DNA from: an uncultured Vicinamibacterales bacterium
Lineage (GTDB): Bacteria; Acidobacteriota; Vicinamibacteria; Vicinamibacterales; UBA8438
Direction of reading: 5' to 3'
Length of the DNA stretch: 64,000 bases
Assembly (NCBI GenBank): GCA_958295905.1
Contig: OY282382.1
Coordinates: forward strand, 1,574,001 to 1,638,000
The position numbers and the translations under genes were made by a program. Below the pieces are notes generated by a model. It was not told the DNA's origin and searched no databases. It worked only from the letters and a program-made list of their open reading frames with translations. Positions 17,130 through 24,716 of the stretch are shown one piece after another; the stretch's first letter is position 1, and every line of letters starts with the position of its first letter.

Positions 17130-18269
17130 TCAGGGCTGCCCGGCCTGTTCGAGCCGTACCCGCGTCAGGTCGATGCGCTGGAGCGGGGTCTCCCCGTCGA
17201 CCGGCGTCGCCTCGATGCGATCGACCGCGTCGATGCCGTCGACGACCCGCCCGAACACGGTGTAGACCCCGTCGAGCGCGCCGGCGCGGGCGGTCACGAT
17301 GAAGAACGACGTGTCCGCGCTCGCCGCGTCGTCCCCGCGCGCCATCGACACGATGCCCTTCACGTGCGGGGTGTCGCTGAACTCGGGCTCGAGGGTGGCG
17401 ATCAGGCTCCGCTGCTCCTCGGTCAGGGGCGTGCTGCGGCTGGGCACGAAGCCGGTCTGGATGACGAATCCGCGGGCGATGCGGTGGAACGCCATGCCGT
17501 CGTAGACCCCCGCCTGGGCCAACCGCAGGAAGTTGCGGACGTGTCCGGGAGCGCGGTCCGGGAACATCTCCAGTGTAATCGGGCCCGCGCGGGTCTCCAG
17601 CACCGCTCGGTACGCCGCCAGCTCGTCGGCGGTCTCGGTCGTGAACGGGGGCGGCGGGGGCGGCCGCCAGTCGCGGATGGACACCGACACGATCTCGACC
17701 CGCTCGGCCGCCTTGCCCTGGGCGTCGACCGGGGTCTCGGAGATGCGGGTCACCACCGGCAGCCCTTCCGACACCCGTCCCCAGACGGTGTGGTGGCCGT
17801 CGAGGCCGGGCTGGGCCACGACGCAGATCAGGAACTGGAGCCCCTCGCTGGCGGGATTGCCCGGCACCCCCACCGCGGACACCGTGCCCGGGGTGTGCCG
17901 CTCGTCGTTCGGCTCGGACGCCACCAGGCCCAGGCCGCCCCGGCCGTACTCGCCGCGGCGGGCGGGGTCCGCGCTGAACGGGTCCCCGCCCTGGATGATG
18001 CCGCGCGCGACCATCGCGTGGAAGGCGGTGCCGTCGTAGGTCCCCTCGTTCACCGATTGCAGGAACAGCCCCACATGGTTGGGGGCGGCCTCGGGCAACA
18101 GATCGATGACGAACGTCCCCGCCGTCGTCTCGACCACCGCCTGCTTGTCCCGCATCTCGTCGAGGCTCAGCGGCGTTACGAACATCTCTTGCGCCGGCTG
18201 CGCCGTGCCGGCGCCGGCCCGCAGCCCCGCCAGCACGAGCAGCCCCACCGCCAGGATTGGTCGTCTCAC
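17130..18269 (-). CDS. Secreted double-domain cyclophilin (peptidyl-prolyl isomerase)
   Basis: 379 residues from GTG 18269, preceded by a purine run (GGGGGGGAAGGG). A signal peptide (RRPILAVGLLVLAGLRAGAG) leads to two cyclophilin domains, about 40-195 and 210-375. Domain 1 has FVIDLLPEAAPNHV, YDGTAFHAMV and the product loop TPGTVSAVGVPGNPASEGLQF. Domain 2 has ITLEMFPDRAPGHVRNF, YDGMAFHRIARGF and KGIVSMARGDDAASADTSFF. Domain 2 keeps the FHR of the active site; domain 1 has FHA in its place, so domain 1 may be less active. Periplasmic proline isomerisation and folding is the family role. A proline run (RPPPPPPF) links the domains. The gene converges on the M20 peptidase with only 4 bp between the stops. 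Confidence 0.9.
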   Translation of the reverse strand: MRRPILAVGLLVLAGLRAGAGTAQPAQEMFVTPLSLDEMRDKQAVVETTAGTFVIDLLPEAAPNHVGLFLQSVNEGTYDGTAFHAMVARGIIQGGDPFSADPARRGEYGRGGLGLVASEPNDERHTPGTVSAVGVPGNPASEGLQFLICVVAQPGLDGHHTVWGRVSEGLPVVTRISETPVDAQGKAAERVEIVSVSIRDWRPPPPPPFTTETADELAAYRAVLETRAGPITLEMFPDRAPGHVRNFLRLAQAGVYDGMAFHRIARGFVIQTGFVPSRSTPLTEEQRSLIATLEPEFSDTPHVKGIVSMARGDDAASADTSFFIVTARAGALDGVYTVFGRVVDGIDAVDRIEATPVDGETPLQRIDLTRVRLEQAGQP

Positions 18270-18307
18270 GGTCCCTTCCCCCCCCGGTAGCACGGATTGC
18301 ATCCGCC

Positions 18308-18388
18308 GGGAGTTTGCGCCGTGGAACGGAGCGGACTCCCGACAGGGTTCGTCGGCGGCAATCGAAGCCGCAGGCGACGGTTTCCGGG
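18308..18388 (+). repeat. Family C repeat, copy upstream of the cyclophilin
   Basis: GGGAGTTTGCGCCGTGGAAC at the left, GGCGGCAATCGAAGCCGC in the middle, and GGTTTCCGGG at the right. It differs from the consensus at scattered positions, so it is an older copy. Confidence 0.65.
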
Positions 18389-18532
18389 CCAAGGGCTTGC
18401 GCCGTCGGTCCACCCGCACCCGGACGTCGCGACGAACGGGAATTATGCACGAACGCGCCGATTCGGTAACAGTCCGTGCAGTCCGTGGCGGAAGTTGTGC
18501 ATCCGACCGGGACCGTATTCGGCCTGACCAAG

Positions 18533-18685
18533 GATCGGCGCAAGAATAAACTCCCGGTTTCGCTGCATCGGTTTCGTGGCGCAGTTTCACTGCGGCCGCA
18601 TCCTTGCCGCGCATCTGTCGCACTCGGCGTCGATCCCAGTACGGCGTGATTGCGGCCTCTGAAGGAAGTTGTTCTTGCGCGGACC
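18533..18685 (+). mobile_element. Miniature element F, copy 1 (153 bp)
   Basis: Begins GATCGGCGCAAGAA and ends TTCTTGCGCGGACC, inverted ends of about 14 bp. It is flanked by the direct repeat CCAAG at 18528-18532 and 18686-18690, a 5-bp target duplication. The interior is about 85-90 percent identical to copy 2 (59901-60053), which has exactly the same length. It has no coding capacity. Presumed to be moved in trans by a transposase not present in this window. Confidence 0.85.
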
Positions 18686-18872
18686 CCAAGAACGTGTCGA
18701 ACAGCGGTCGAACCGAGCGGTCGCCGTCGTCAGGGCGTCGACATGCCTGACGACGCACCGGCCCGTCCGGCGCAAGGGTGCGAGCCCGGCGCCGCGGTTC
18801 GCAAGACCCGCCCGCCGGCCTCGGCGAAGCGCGGTTGCCGCTGGTGTGGCGGGCGCCGGCGCCACCACGCGC

Positions 18873-18901
18873 TTGACATAGTTCTCACATCGCAATGATG
18901 T
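18873..18901 (+). promoter_or_regulatory. Candidate promoter of the SRPBCC gene
   Basis: A perfect TTGACA at 18873-18878, a 17-bp spacer, then TGATGT at 18896-18901. The -35 is consensus and rare in this GC-rich DNA; the -10 is a weak match. It lies about 49 bp upstream of the start at 18950. Confidence 0.4.
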
Positions 18902-18949
18902 TCTGAATCGGACGAGCCCGTGTGATAGGGTGGCGGACCGGTGCCGGAC

Positions 18950-19381
18950 ATGGCTGACATCCTGCAGGATTTTCCGGTCGTCGCGCCCCTGGAACGGGTT
19001 TTCGCGGCTGTCGCGACGCCGGCGGGCCTCGACGCGTGGTGGACCGAGCGGTCCGCCGGCCGCCCCGCCGAGGCCGCCGAATACGCGCTGGGCTTCGGAC
19101 CGGGCGTCCGGTGGCGGGCCCGCGTGACCCGGTGCGCGCCCCCCAACGAGTTCGAGCTGGAGCTGACCAGCGCGGTGGATGACTGGTCCGGCACACGCGT
19201 CGGGTTCCTGCTCGCCGGCCGCGCCGGCGGTACGCACGTGCGGTTCCATCACACCGGTTGGCCCGAGGCGAACGAGCACTACCGGGTCTCGTGCCACTGC
19301 TGGGCGCTGTATCTCCGGCTGCTGCGCCGCCATCTGGAGCACGGCGAGACCGTGGCGTACGCGGACCGGCTCGACGCCTGA
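18950..19381 (+). CDS. SRPBCC (AHSA1-like) domain protein
   Basis: 143 residues, a single START/AHSA1-type hydrophobic-pocket domain: an N-terminal strand VVAPLERVFAAVATPAGLDAWW (the 'DAWWT' turn is typical), then a set of beta strands (YALGFGPGVRWRARVT, FELELTSAV), GTHVRFHHTGWP, and a long C-terminal helix SCHCWALYLRLLRRHLEHGE. Such proteins are often partners of ArsR-type regulators; no regulator is next to it. The following VOC protein is 31 bp downstream on the same strand, so the two are probably co-transcribed. The ligand is unknown. Confidence 0.8.
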   Translation: MADILQDFPVVAPLERVFAAVATPAGLDAWWTERSAGRPAEAAEYALGFGPGVRWRARVTRCAPPNEFELELTSAVDDWSGTRVGFLLAGRAGGTHVRFHHTGWPEANEHYRVSCHCWALYLRLLRRHLEHGETVAYADRLDA

Positions 19382-19412
19382 CGCCTCCGCCCGTGCGGGA
19401 GTCGCGCACGAC

Positions 19413-19769
19413 ATGATCGACAGGGTCACGATTGCGGTCGGATCGATGGAAGCGATGGTGACGTTCTATGCCGCGGCGCTCGGGATCGAGCTCACACCCA
19501 GAGAGATGTTCGAGCGCACCCTGTTCATGGGGCGCTTCGGCGACGTCGAGTTGCTGCTCTGCCCGCGGGACCTCGCCGGCGTGGACGCCGCGGTGAACAC
19601 GATTCAGTTGCGGTTTCTCGTCGGGGACGTGGCGGCGGCGTTCGCGCGGGGTGTCGATGCCGGCGGCGTGCCGCTCAACGCGCCGACGCTTCTGGAGGGC
19701 GCCATGCACGCGGCGTTGCGGGATCCGGACGGAAACTCGCTCGAGCTGCGAGAACGCGCGCCCGCATGA
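19413..19769 (+). CDS. VOC/glyoxalase superfamily protein
   Basis: 118 residues, one glyoxalase/bleomycin-resistance fold with two beta-alpha-beta3 modules: VTIAVGSMEAMVTFYAAALGI at the N-terminus and FLVGDVAAAFARGVDAGG, then DPDGNSLELRER at the C-terminus. The terminal Glu of the metal site is kept, but the N-terminal metal His usually found before V at 'HV' is absent (RVTIAV), so metal catalysis is doubtful and a binding role is as likely. Follows the SRPBCC gene. Confidence 0.78.
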   Translation: MIDRVTIAVGSMEAMVTFYAAALGIELTPREMFERTLFMGRFGDVELLLCPRDLAGVDAAVNTIQLRFLVGDVAAAFARGVDAGGVPLNAPTLLEGAMHAALRDPDGNSLELRERAPA

Positions 19770-19862
19770 TTCGGCAGTCGGCCGCCCGTCGATGACGCCA
19801 TGACGCTCCCGATCGTCCAGCTTCGCGGCGGCGTCAGGTACGGCTTCCAGTAGTGCAGGATT

Positions 19863-20176
19863 ATCCCACGCTCCGCCACCGCCGTGCGCAGGCAGCATCG
19901 TGGCGGATCCTGGCAGCCGGTGGCGAAAGTCCCCGCTGCATTCGAGCGGCGATGCATCCCGCCTGACTGCGTTGTTCGTCGGTTACATATACCCAATAGG
20001 CGCCCTCCTCCACGCCTTGTCAGGCGGGCGCCCCGCCGCTCTCGGTGCGACGCGGGATTTCACCACGGGCTGCTGGGGCTCCGGACGTGCGGGTCTCACG
20101 CGGCGCCGGCCGGTCGGCAAGACGGTGGCGACCCCTCGAATCGGGGGCGAGCCGTCGAGCGCAGTCAGCGTGGGAG
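19863..20176 (+). repeat. Family A repeat copy 3, split by a family B element
   Basis: Left part 19863-19913 starts ATCCCACGCT, and the right part 20077-20176 ends AGCGTGGGA. They are separated by a 159-bp family B element. Removing it and one CTGG restores a copy colinear with 433-591. The conserved hairpin lies at about 20130-20155. Confidence 0.85.
19914..20072 (+). mobile_element. Family B miniature element inside repeat A
   Basis: Left end CAGCCGGTGGCGAAAGTCC, right end GATTTCACCACGGGCTG; these are the ends of the insertion sequence at 43306-44762. The 4-bp direct repeat CTGG occurs at 19910-19913 and 20073-20076. It is 159 bp, shorter than the other B copies (about 260 bp), with an internal deletion. 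Non-coding. Confidence 0.88.
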
Positions 20177-20300
20177 GCCTCTGCCGGTAGTGCGGTCGGG
20201 GATGTCGCCACCCGCTTCACCTGCGGCCGGGGCGCCGTGCAGGCCGATGGCGAGCACGGCTGCGATCATCACGGCGACGACTGATCTTCTTGTTCTCGGT
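20177..20300 (-). pseudogene. Possible secreted-protein start cut by repeat A
   Basis: On the minus strand a frame starting near 20253 (ATG) or further up at a GTG reads VMIAAVLAIGLHGAPAAGEAGG, a convincing signal peptide with an Ala-x-Ala-like cleavage site, then DIPDRTTGRGLPR and a stop within the end of repeat A (20174-20176). The mature part is only about 20 residues. I read it as the 5' end of a gene truncated by the repeat, downstream of the gene at 20314. Weakly supported. Confidence 0.3.
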
Positions 20301-20313
20301 ATCCTCGACTCCT

Positions 20314-20679
20314 TCACCAAGCCAGTCTGTACCCGATCGACGCACCGTCGCGGTCGGGAGCGCCGAACACCACCGATTGCCTTGCCCGCCCCGATCTCCA
20401 CAGATCGAGCGAGACGCCTGCAGCCGCCGAAGCGGCTGCCCCCCAGATATAGGCCCCCCGGCGCGCTGGATCGCAGCCGGGGACCTCGCAGGGCTGCTTG
20501 TGCGTCTCCCCCAAGATTGTCAGGGCCAGGCTGGCGCCGTACAGCGAGAACACCGCCCACCATGTCGCGTCTCCGTCGCGCGACACGGCTTCGGTGTCGT
20601 TCTCGGCCACCTCGTGGGCGGCCGCCGGACTCGCGAGCGCCAGGATCAACGCCGCGACCACCGGACCTGCTCGGATCAT
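20314..20679 (-). CDS. Secreted or membrane hypothetical protein
   Basis: 121 residues from ATG 20679, preceded by a very good ribosome-binding site (GAGGAGGAAC, 5-6 bases from the ATG on the minus strand). An N-terminal signal peptide (IRAGPVVAALILALASPAAA) is cut before HEVAENDTE. A second hydrophobic stretch WWAVFSLYGASLALTILG (about 40-58) and a weaker one at IWGAAASAAAGVSLDLW suggest a small integral protein; two Cys (PCEVPGC) lie between them. I do not recognise the family. It stands alone among repeats. Confidence 0.65.
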   Translation of the reverse strand: MIRAGPVVAALILALASPAAAHEVAENDTEAVSRDGDATWWAVFSLYGASLALTILGETHKQPCEVPGCDPARRGAYIWGAAASAAAGVSLDLWRSGRARQSVVFGAPDRDGASIGYRLAW

Positions 20680-20844
20680 GAGTTCCTCCTCATCTGAATA
20701 CTGGCTACGTGAACGCGGAGCCTACCAAACGCGGGTGCCCTGCCTACTTGATGCAAGTCAAGACAATCACGGTTGAGTACGTTGCAGGGCCATCCCACGC
20801 TAGCCGAAGGGGCCGACAGCGCGGGCCCCGACCCAATCGCGCCC

Positions 20845-21157
20845 GCTTTACGAGGAGCTTGGCCGCGGTCAAGGACTTCCGGCGCGCCCCGGGCCGCAAG
20901 CACACCGTGGCCTCGGTGCTCGCCGTCTACATCTGGCGCGACTCGCGAACATCCGCGGCCCGGTCGCCGCCGCCGAGTACGCGCAGCAACTCAGTCAGGC
21001 GGAACCGAGGGTCGTCGGCGCCTGGAAGTCTCCCCGGACCGGCCGACACGTGCCGGTTTCCAAGTCCACCCTGCACCGGGTGACCGCCTCGGCCGACTCC
21101 GAACAGATCGAGGCGGTGCTGCGGCGCTTTACGATGCTCCCTGCGGCGCAGATTCCA
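20845..21157 (+). pseudogene. ISAs1-type transposase remnant
   Basis: Only the N-terminal part of a transposase is left, in two frames. The first frame reads SLAAVKDFRRAPGRKHTVASVL, the 'DPR...RG.RH.L..IL' opening of ISAs1/H-repeat transposases. Near 20935 the frame shifts and continues as AAAEYAQQLSQAEPRVVGAW and RTGRHVPVSKSTLHRVTASA, the next conserved block. The DDE domain is absent. The right end runs straight into the family E element at 21158. An old, inactivated insertion. Confidence 0.6.
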
Positions 21158-21270
21158 AGGAGTCTGCGCCGCAGGAAATTATGACCACCATATGTTGCGC
21201 AAACCCCGGCTATTGACCGCTATATATTGTGCCAGATCGGACCCAAGACCGTGCTGTGGCGCAAACTCCT
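21158..21270 (+). mobile_element. Family E miniature element, copy 1
   Basis: 113 bp, from AGGAGTCTGCGCCGCAGG to GCGCAAACTCCT: imperfect inverted ends of about 14 bp. The interior is unusually AT-rich (GACCGCTATATATTGTGCC). Close copies are at 32193-32302 and 53286-53398, and a divergent one is at 44765-44878. Non-coding. Confidence 0.75.
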
Positions 21271-21315
21271 AGGTCGGGATGGCAGATTCGGGCCACCTCG
21301 AATACGATCGATCGG

Positions 21316-22125
21316 ATGTCACTGTTGCGCGAAACGGAGAGCGTGGCACCCTCGCGGAAGGGGCGCTTTGCGCTGATTGGCCTGCTGGCGATCGCCGCCG
21401 GCGCCGGCTACCACCTGTGGACGTCGCCTCCCGACTGGTTGCCGTCGTTCGGGGAAGGAGCCCCCGGCACCGCCGCGGGTGATCCTCCGGCGCCGCGGGC
21501 CGCGCGGGCGCCGGCACCCGCACCGGAACCGGCGCCCGAGCCCGAACCGGCGCCGGCCCTTGAACCGGCGCCCGAGCCCGAACCGGTGCCGGAACCGGCC
21601 GCACCCCCGCCGGCGCCGCGGCTCGAGCCGCTGCTGCGGGTGTCGAGCGACGTGCCCGGGGCGTCGGTGTTCCTGGACCGGCGGTTCCTGGGGACGACGC
21701 CGTTCGAGGCGGTCGAGCTCGAGCCGGGGTCCCACCGGCTCAACGTGTCGGCGGAGGGATACGACGGTTTCGCCCGGGACGTCGAGATCGGCGACGACCC
21801 GATCTCGATCGAGGTGAGATTCCGGGACGTCCGGCTGGACGCCCGGGTCGAGGTCGTCCACCGGCATCGATTCGGATCGTGCAGCGGGCTCCTGCGCGCC
21901 GACCTCGCGGGTATCCACTACGAGACCGACGACGACGACGCGTTCTCGATCCCGTTCGCCGAGGTCGAGCGGCACGCCGTCGACTATCTGGAACACACGC
22001 TGACCGTGAAGCGGCGCGGCGGGCGCACCTGGAACTTCACCGACGAGGAGGAGACGGCCGACGCCCTCTTCGTCTTCCACCGCGACGTCGAGCAGGCCCG
22101 CGACCGGCTGGCCGACGCGCAATGA
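21316..22125 (+). CDS. PEGA domain membrane protein
   Basis: 269 residues from ATG 21316 (an in-frame start at 21229 lies inside family E and is rejected). One N-terminal membrane helix (FALIGLLAIAAGAGYHLW), a Pro/Ala/Glu repeat linker of about 60 residues (PEPAPEPEPAP units), and a PEGA domain (about 135-195: SSDVPGASVFLDRRFLG, GSHRLNVSAEGYDG). The C-terminal 80 residues form a beta-rich domain, GLLRADLAGIHYETDDDDAF, that looks PH-like. The Pro-Glu linker would span the cell wall or periplasm. The stop overlaps the start of the next gene as ATGA, so the two are coupled. Confidence 0.82.
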   Translation: MSLLRETESVAPSRKGRFALIGLLAIAAGAGYHLWTSPPDWLPSFGEGAPGTAAGDPPAPRAARAPAPAPEPAPEPEPAPALEPAPEPEPVPEPAAPPPAPRLEPLLRVSSDVPGASVFLDRRFLGTTPFEAVELEPGSHRLNVSAEGYDGFARDVEIGDDPISIEVRFRDVRLDARVEVVHRHRFGSCSGLLRADLAGIHYETDDDDAFSIPFAEVERHAVDYLEHTLTVKRRGGRTWNFTDEEETADALFVFHRDVEQARDRLADAQ

Positions 22126-22688
22126 CCACCCGGTGCCCCTGGGCCGGTCCCGACCCGCTCTATCGGGAGTATCACGATACCGAGTGGGGCGTTCCGGTCC
22201 ACGACGACCGCCACTTCTTCGAGATGCTGATCCTGGAGGGGGCCCAGGCCGGTCTCGCCTGGATCACGATCCTGCGCAAGCGGCAGGGCTATCGGGACGC
22301 GTTCGACGGGTTCGACCCGGCGGTGGTGGCCCGCTACGACGACCGGCGGTTGGAGGCGCTCGTCGAGAACCCCGCCATCATTCGCAACCGGCTCAAGATC
22401 GAGTCGGCCGTCGGCAACGCCCGCGCCTTTCTCGGGATACAGGACGAGCACGGCAGCTTCGACCGCTACGTCTGGCAGTTCATGGACGGACGCCCGCGGC
22501 AGAACCGGTGGCGCAGCCTGGAGGAGGTCCCCGCCGAGACGTCCGAGTCGCGGACGATGAGCCGGGACCTGAAACGCAGGGGGTTCCGCTTCGTCGGCCC
22601 CACCATCTGCTACGCGTTCATGCAGGCGACGGGCTTGGTGAACGACCACCTCGTCGACTGCTCTCGCCACGCGGCGCTGGCGCGATAG
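22122..22688 (+). CDS. tag: DNA-3-methyladenine glycosylase I
   Basis: 188 residues. It removes 3-methyladenine from alkylated DNA, in base-excision repair. The family's zinc 'snap' is complete: Cys in TTRCPWAG and His in REYHDTEWG at the N-terminus, His and Cys in NDHLVDCSRH at the C-terminus. FEMLILEGAQAGLAW and GPTICYAFMQATGLVNDH are the signature blocks, with the base-recognising Glu in LEGAQAG. It overlaps the PEGA gene by 4 bp, an unexpected coupling between envelope and repair genes. Confidence 0.93.
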   Translation: MTTRCPWAGPDPLYREYHDTEWGVPVHDDRHFFEMLILEGAQAGLAWITILRKRQGYRDAFDGFDPAVVARYDDRRLEALVENPAIIRNRLKIESAVGNARAFLGIQDEHGSFDRYVWQFMDGRPRQNRWRSLEEVPAETSESRTMSRDLKRRGFRFVGPTICYAFMQATGLVNDHLVDCSRHAALAR

Positions 22689-22697
22689 CTCCCCGGG

Positions 22698-22961
22698 CAG
22701 CCCATGGCGCAACCCGGCGTCGCACCGAGATCGGCGGGGGCGCCAGCGGGCTGAAGAGCGCCCGCGGCAAAGAACGCCCGCCCGTGCCTGGCAAGGCGTG
22801 GAGTGCGCCTATTGCTGCGAAACATGTCCCGACGTTCGCGGGCGTGGAGTGACCGGCGTCCCGATCATGACGGTTTGGGCATAGGCAACCGCCGAACAAC
22901 GCAGTCAGGCGGGATGCATCGCCGGTCGAATGCAGTCGGGGCCTTTCGCCGCAGGCGGCTG
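22698..22961 (+). mobile_element. Family B miniature element (264 bp)
   Basis: Left end CAGCCCATGGCGCAACCC, right end CTTTCGCCGCAGGCGGCTG. The interior shares GGCGCCAGCGGGCTGAAGAG, GCGTCCCGATCATGACGG and GCATCGCCGGTCGAATGC with the copy at 36185-36443. No clear target duplication (CGGG against GACC), so it is older or rearranged. A jumble of family C pieces follows to 23060. Confidence 0.8.
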
Positions 22962-22967
22962 GACCAG

Positions 22968-23060
22968 GAGTTTGGCCGGGCTTGGAGGGGCGGCCAGCGG
23001 AAGGTTGGGCGACGCTTTCCGGGGGCCGGGAGTTCGCGCCGTAGAAACGGTGCCGACTCC
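22968..23060. repeat. Rearranged family C pieces
   Basis: GGTTGGGCGACGCTTTCCGG (about 23003-23022), a C right end, precedes GGGAGTTCGCGCCGTAGAA (about 23027-23045), a C left end, so the two halves are in swapped order, as at a junction of two tandem copies. Confidence 0.55.
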
Positions 23061-23104
23061 GGGGCGGGGTTGGTTGGGGCGGCGTCGCCGCGCGCGGCGC
23101 CGGG

Positions 23105-23992
23105 CTACCGCGACACCACCAGCAGCACGGCGACGACCACGACGGTCGAGCACCCCAGTGACCACGCGGACAGCGCCTCGTCGGCCAGGATGTAGCCCAG
23201 CACCAGCGCGATGACCGGGTTCACGTAGGCGTAGGTGGCGGCCTTGGCCGGTACCGTCGCCTTCAGCAGCCAGAGGTAGCACCCGTAGGCCACCGACCCG
23301 AAGACCGCGACGTAGGCCCAGGCCCCGAAGGCGGCCGGGGACACCGCGCCCCAGTCCAGACCCCGCAGCTCGCCGGTGACCGCCGACAGCGCCAGCAGGA
23401 CCACGCCCCCGCCGAGCATCTGCATGCCGGACGACAGCGCCTGCGACCGCGGCTGCGGGACGTGGCGCGAGCAGACCGAGCCCGCCGCCCACAGCAGGCT
23501 GGCCGCGACGACGGCGCCGGCCCCGATGGGGTCGAGGACGCGCGCGTCCGCCGCCTCGGCCGGGTTGACGAGCAGCGCGACCCCCGCGAACCCCAGCACG
23601 AGCCCGAGAATCACGCGGCCGGGCGGGCGTTCGCCGCCGGGCCGCCACCAGTCGGCGAGCGCCACCCAGAACGGCACCATCGAGACGAGGAGGGCGCCGA
23701 GGCCGGACGGCACGCGCTGCAGCGCCCAACTGACCCCCCCGTTCCCGCCCGCCGCCATCAGCAGCCCGACGAGGCCGGTCATCACCCAGTCGCGGCCGGT
23801 CGGCCTCGCCGCTCCCCGGTATCCGGCCCAGGCCGCGAACACGAGTCCAGCCGCGAGAAAACGTACGGCGGCCATCAGGAACGGTGGAATCTCGGCCACC
23901 CCCCAGCGGATGGCCAGATAGGTCGAGCCCCAGATGACGTAGACGGCGGCGAACGCGGCGACGAGGGCGACGGGGGAGGGGCGGGCGGTCAC
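23105..23992 (-). CDS. EamA family (drug/metabolite) transporter
   Basis: 295 residues in two EamA repeats of five membrane helices each. The first helix, VALVAAFAAVYVIWGSTYLAIRWGV, carries the 'WGSTYLAIR' signature of the YedA/RhaT-like subgroup. The second repeat begins near LDPIGAGAVVAASLLWAAGSV and ends ALSAWSLGCSTVVVVAVLL. These proteins export metabolites or amino acids by proton exchange; the substrate is unknown. The start GTG (23990-23992) lies within a 39-bp direct repeat (23988-24026). Confidence 0.88.
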   Translation of the reverse strand: MTARPSPVALVAAFAAVYVIWGSTYLAIRWGVAEIPPFLMAAVRFLAAGLVFAAWAGYRGAARPTGRDWVMTGLVGLLMAAGGNGGVSWALQRVPSGLGALLVSMVPFWVALADWWRPGGERPPGRVILGLVLGFAGVALLVNPAEAADARVLDPIGAGAVVAASLLWAAGSVCSRHVPQPRSQALSSGMQMLGGGVVLLALSAVTGELRGLDWGAVSPAAFGAWAYVAVFGSVAYGCYLWLLKATVPAKAATYAYVNPVIALVLGYILADEALSAWSLGCSTVVVVAVLLVVSR

Positions 23993-24099
23993 GACGGACT
24001 ACCCGACGTTGACGACGGCGCGGGTGTCATGTTCTTGTGGATTCCGAACGACGCGCTGAAGTCACGACGGACTACCCGACGTTGACGACGGCGCGGGTG
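23988..24099. repeat. 39-bp perfect direct repeat
   Basis: The same 39 bp (GTCACGACGGACTACCCGAC and the next 19 bp) occurs at 23988-24026 and 24061-24099, with a period of 73 bp. The second copy is the 3' end of the GNAT gene and the first overlaps the start codon of the EamA gene. Looks like a short tandem duplication. Confidence 0.85.
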
Positions 24100-24665
24100 C
24101 TGCGGTGCCGGTCGACGACCTCTCGGCCGAGCCGCTTGCTGAGATACACCTTCGATTCCCCGGGGTCGTCGGGGTCGGCCTCGAGCTTGATGACGTCGAA
24201 CTCCAGGTGGTCGAGGGTGCTGCGCATGGTGTAGTAGCGGTTCTTGGTCTTCACGACGACCTCGTCGAACCCGTTGTCCAGGGCCCAGGACTCCTGCTGC
24301 TCGGTCAGCGCGCGGAAGAACCCCCGGCCCCGCCAGTCGCGGCGGGTGCCGCCGATCCAACTGTAGAGGATCTTGCGATCGTCGAAGCGGACGCAGTCGG
24401 CCAGCCGGGTCACGAGGTCGGCGAGCTTGGCGTCGGTTTCGTGACGGCCGATCTCGTGCGACACCTTGAACGCCACCGGCACCACCGTGTCGGGGGCGTC
24501 GGGCAGCGCCGCCTCCGCCATGACGATCTGGTGGTCGCGGCTGCTCAGTCTGGCCACGACCTCGGACGAGGTCTTGCGGCGCGGGAACTCGCCGAAGAAC
24601 TCCTCGATATACTGAATCTCCAACGCGCCCTGCTGCAGCCCGTACTGTCTGATGTGATACTCCAT
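24072..24665 (-). CDS. GNAT family acetyltransferase-like protein
   Basis: 197 residues from ATG 24665 (MEYHIRQYGLQQ). The acetyl-CoA loop of GNAT enzymes is visible as RRDWRGRGFFRALTEQQESW (about 122-141), followed by the beta strand VVVKTKNRYYTMRSTLDHLEF. The N-terminal half, PDTVVPVAFKVSHEIGRHE, provides the substrate side. The acceptor is unknown; small-molecule or protein N-acetylation are both open. It faces away from the Fpg gene with 51 bp between starts. Confidence 0.72.
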   Translation of the reverse strand: MEYHIRQYGLQQGALEIQYIEEFFGEFPRRKTSSEVVARLSSRDHQIVMAEAALPDAPDTVVPVAFKVSHEIGRHETDAKLADLVTRLADCVRFDDRKILYSWIGGTRRDWRGRGFFRALTEQQESWALDNGFDEVVVKTKNRYYTMRSTLDHLEFDVIKLEADPDDPGESKVYLSKRLGREVVDRHRSTRAVVNVG

Positions 24666-24716
24666 CGGCGGCGGCCCGTGATCATACACCCCGCGGGCCG
24701 CGGCTCCGCGCCACCG

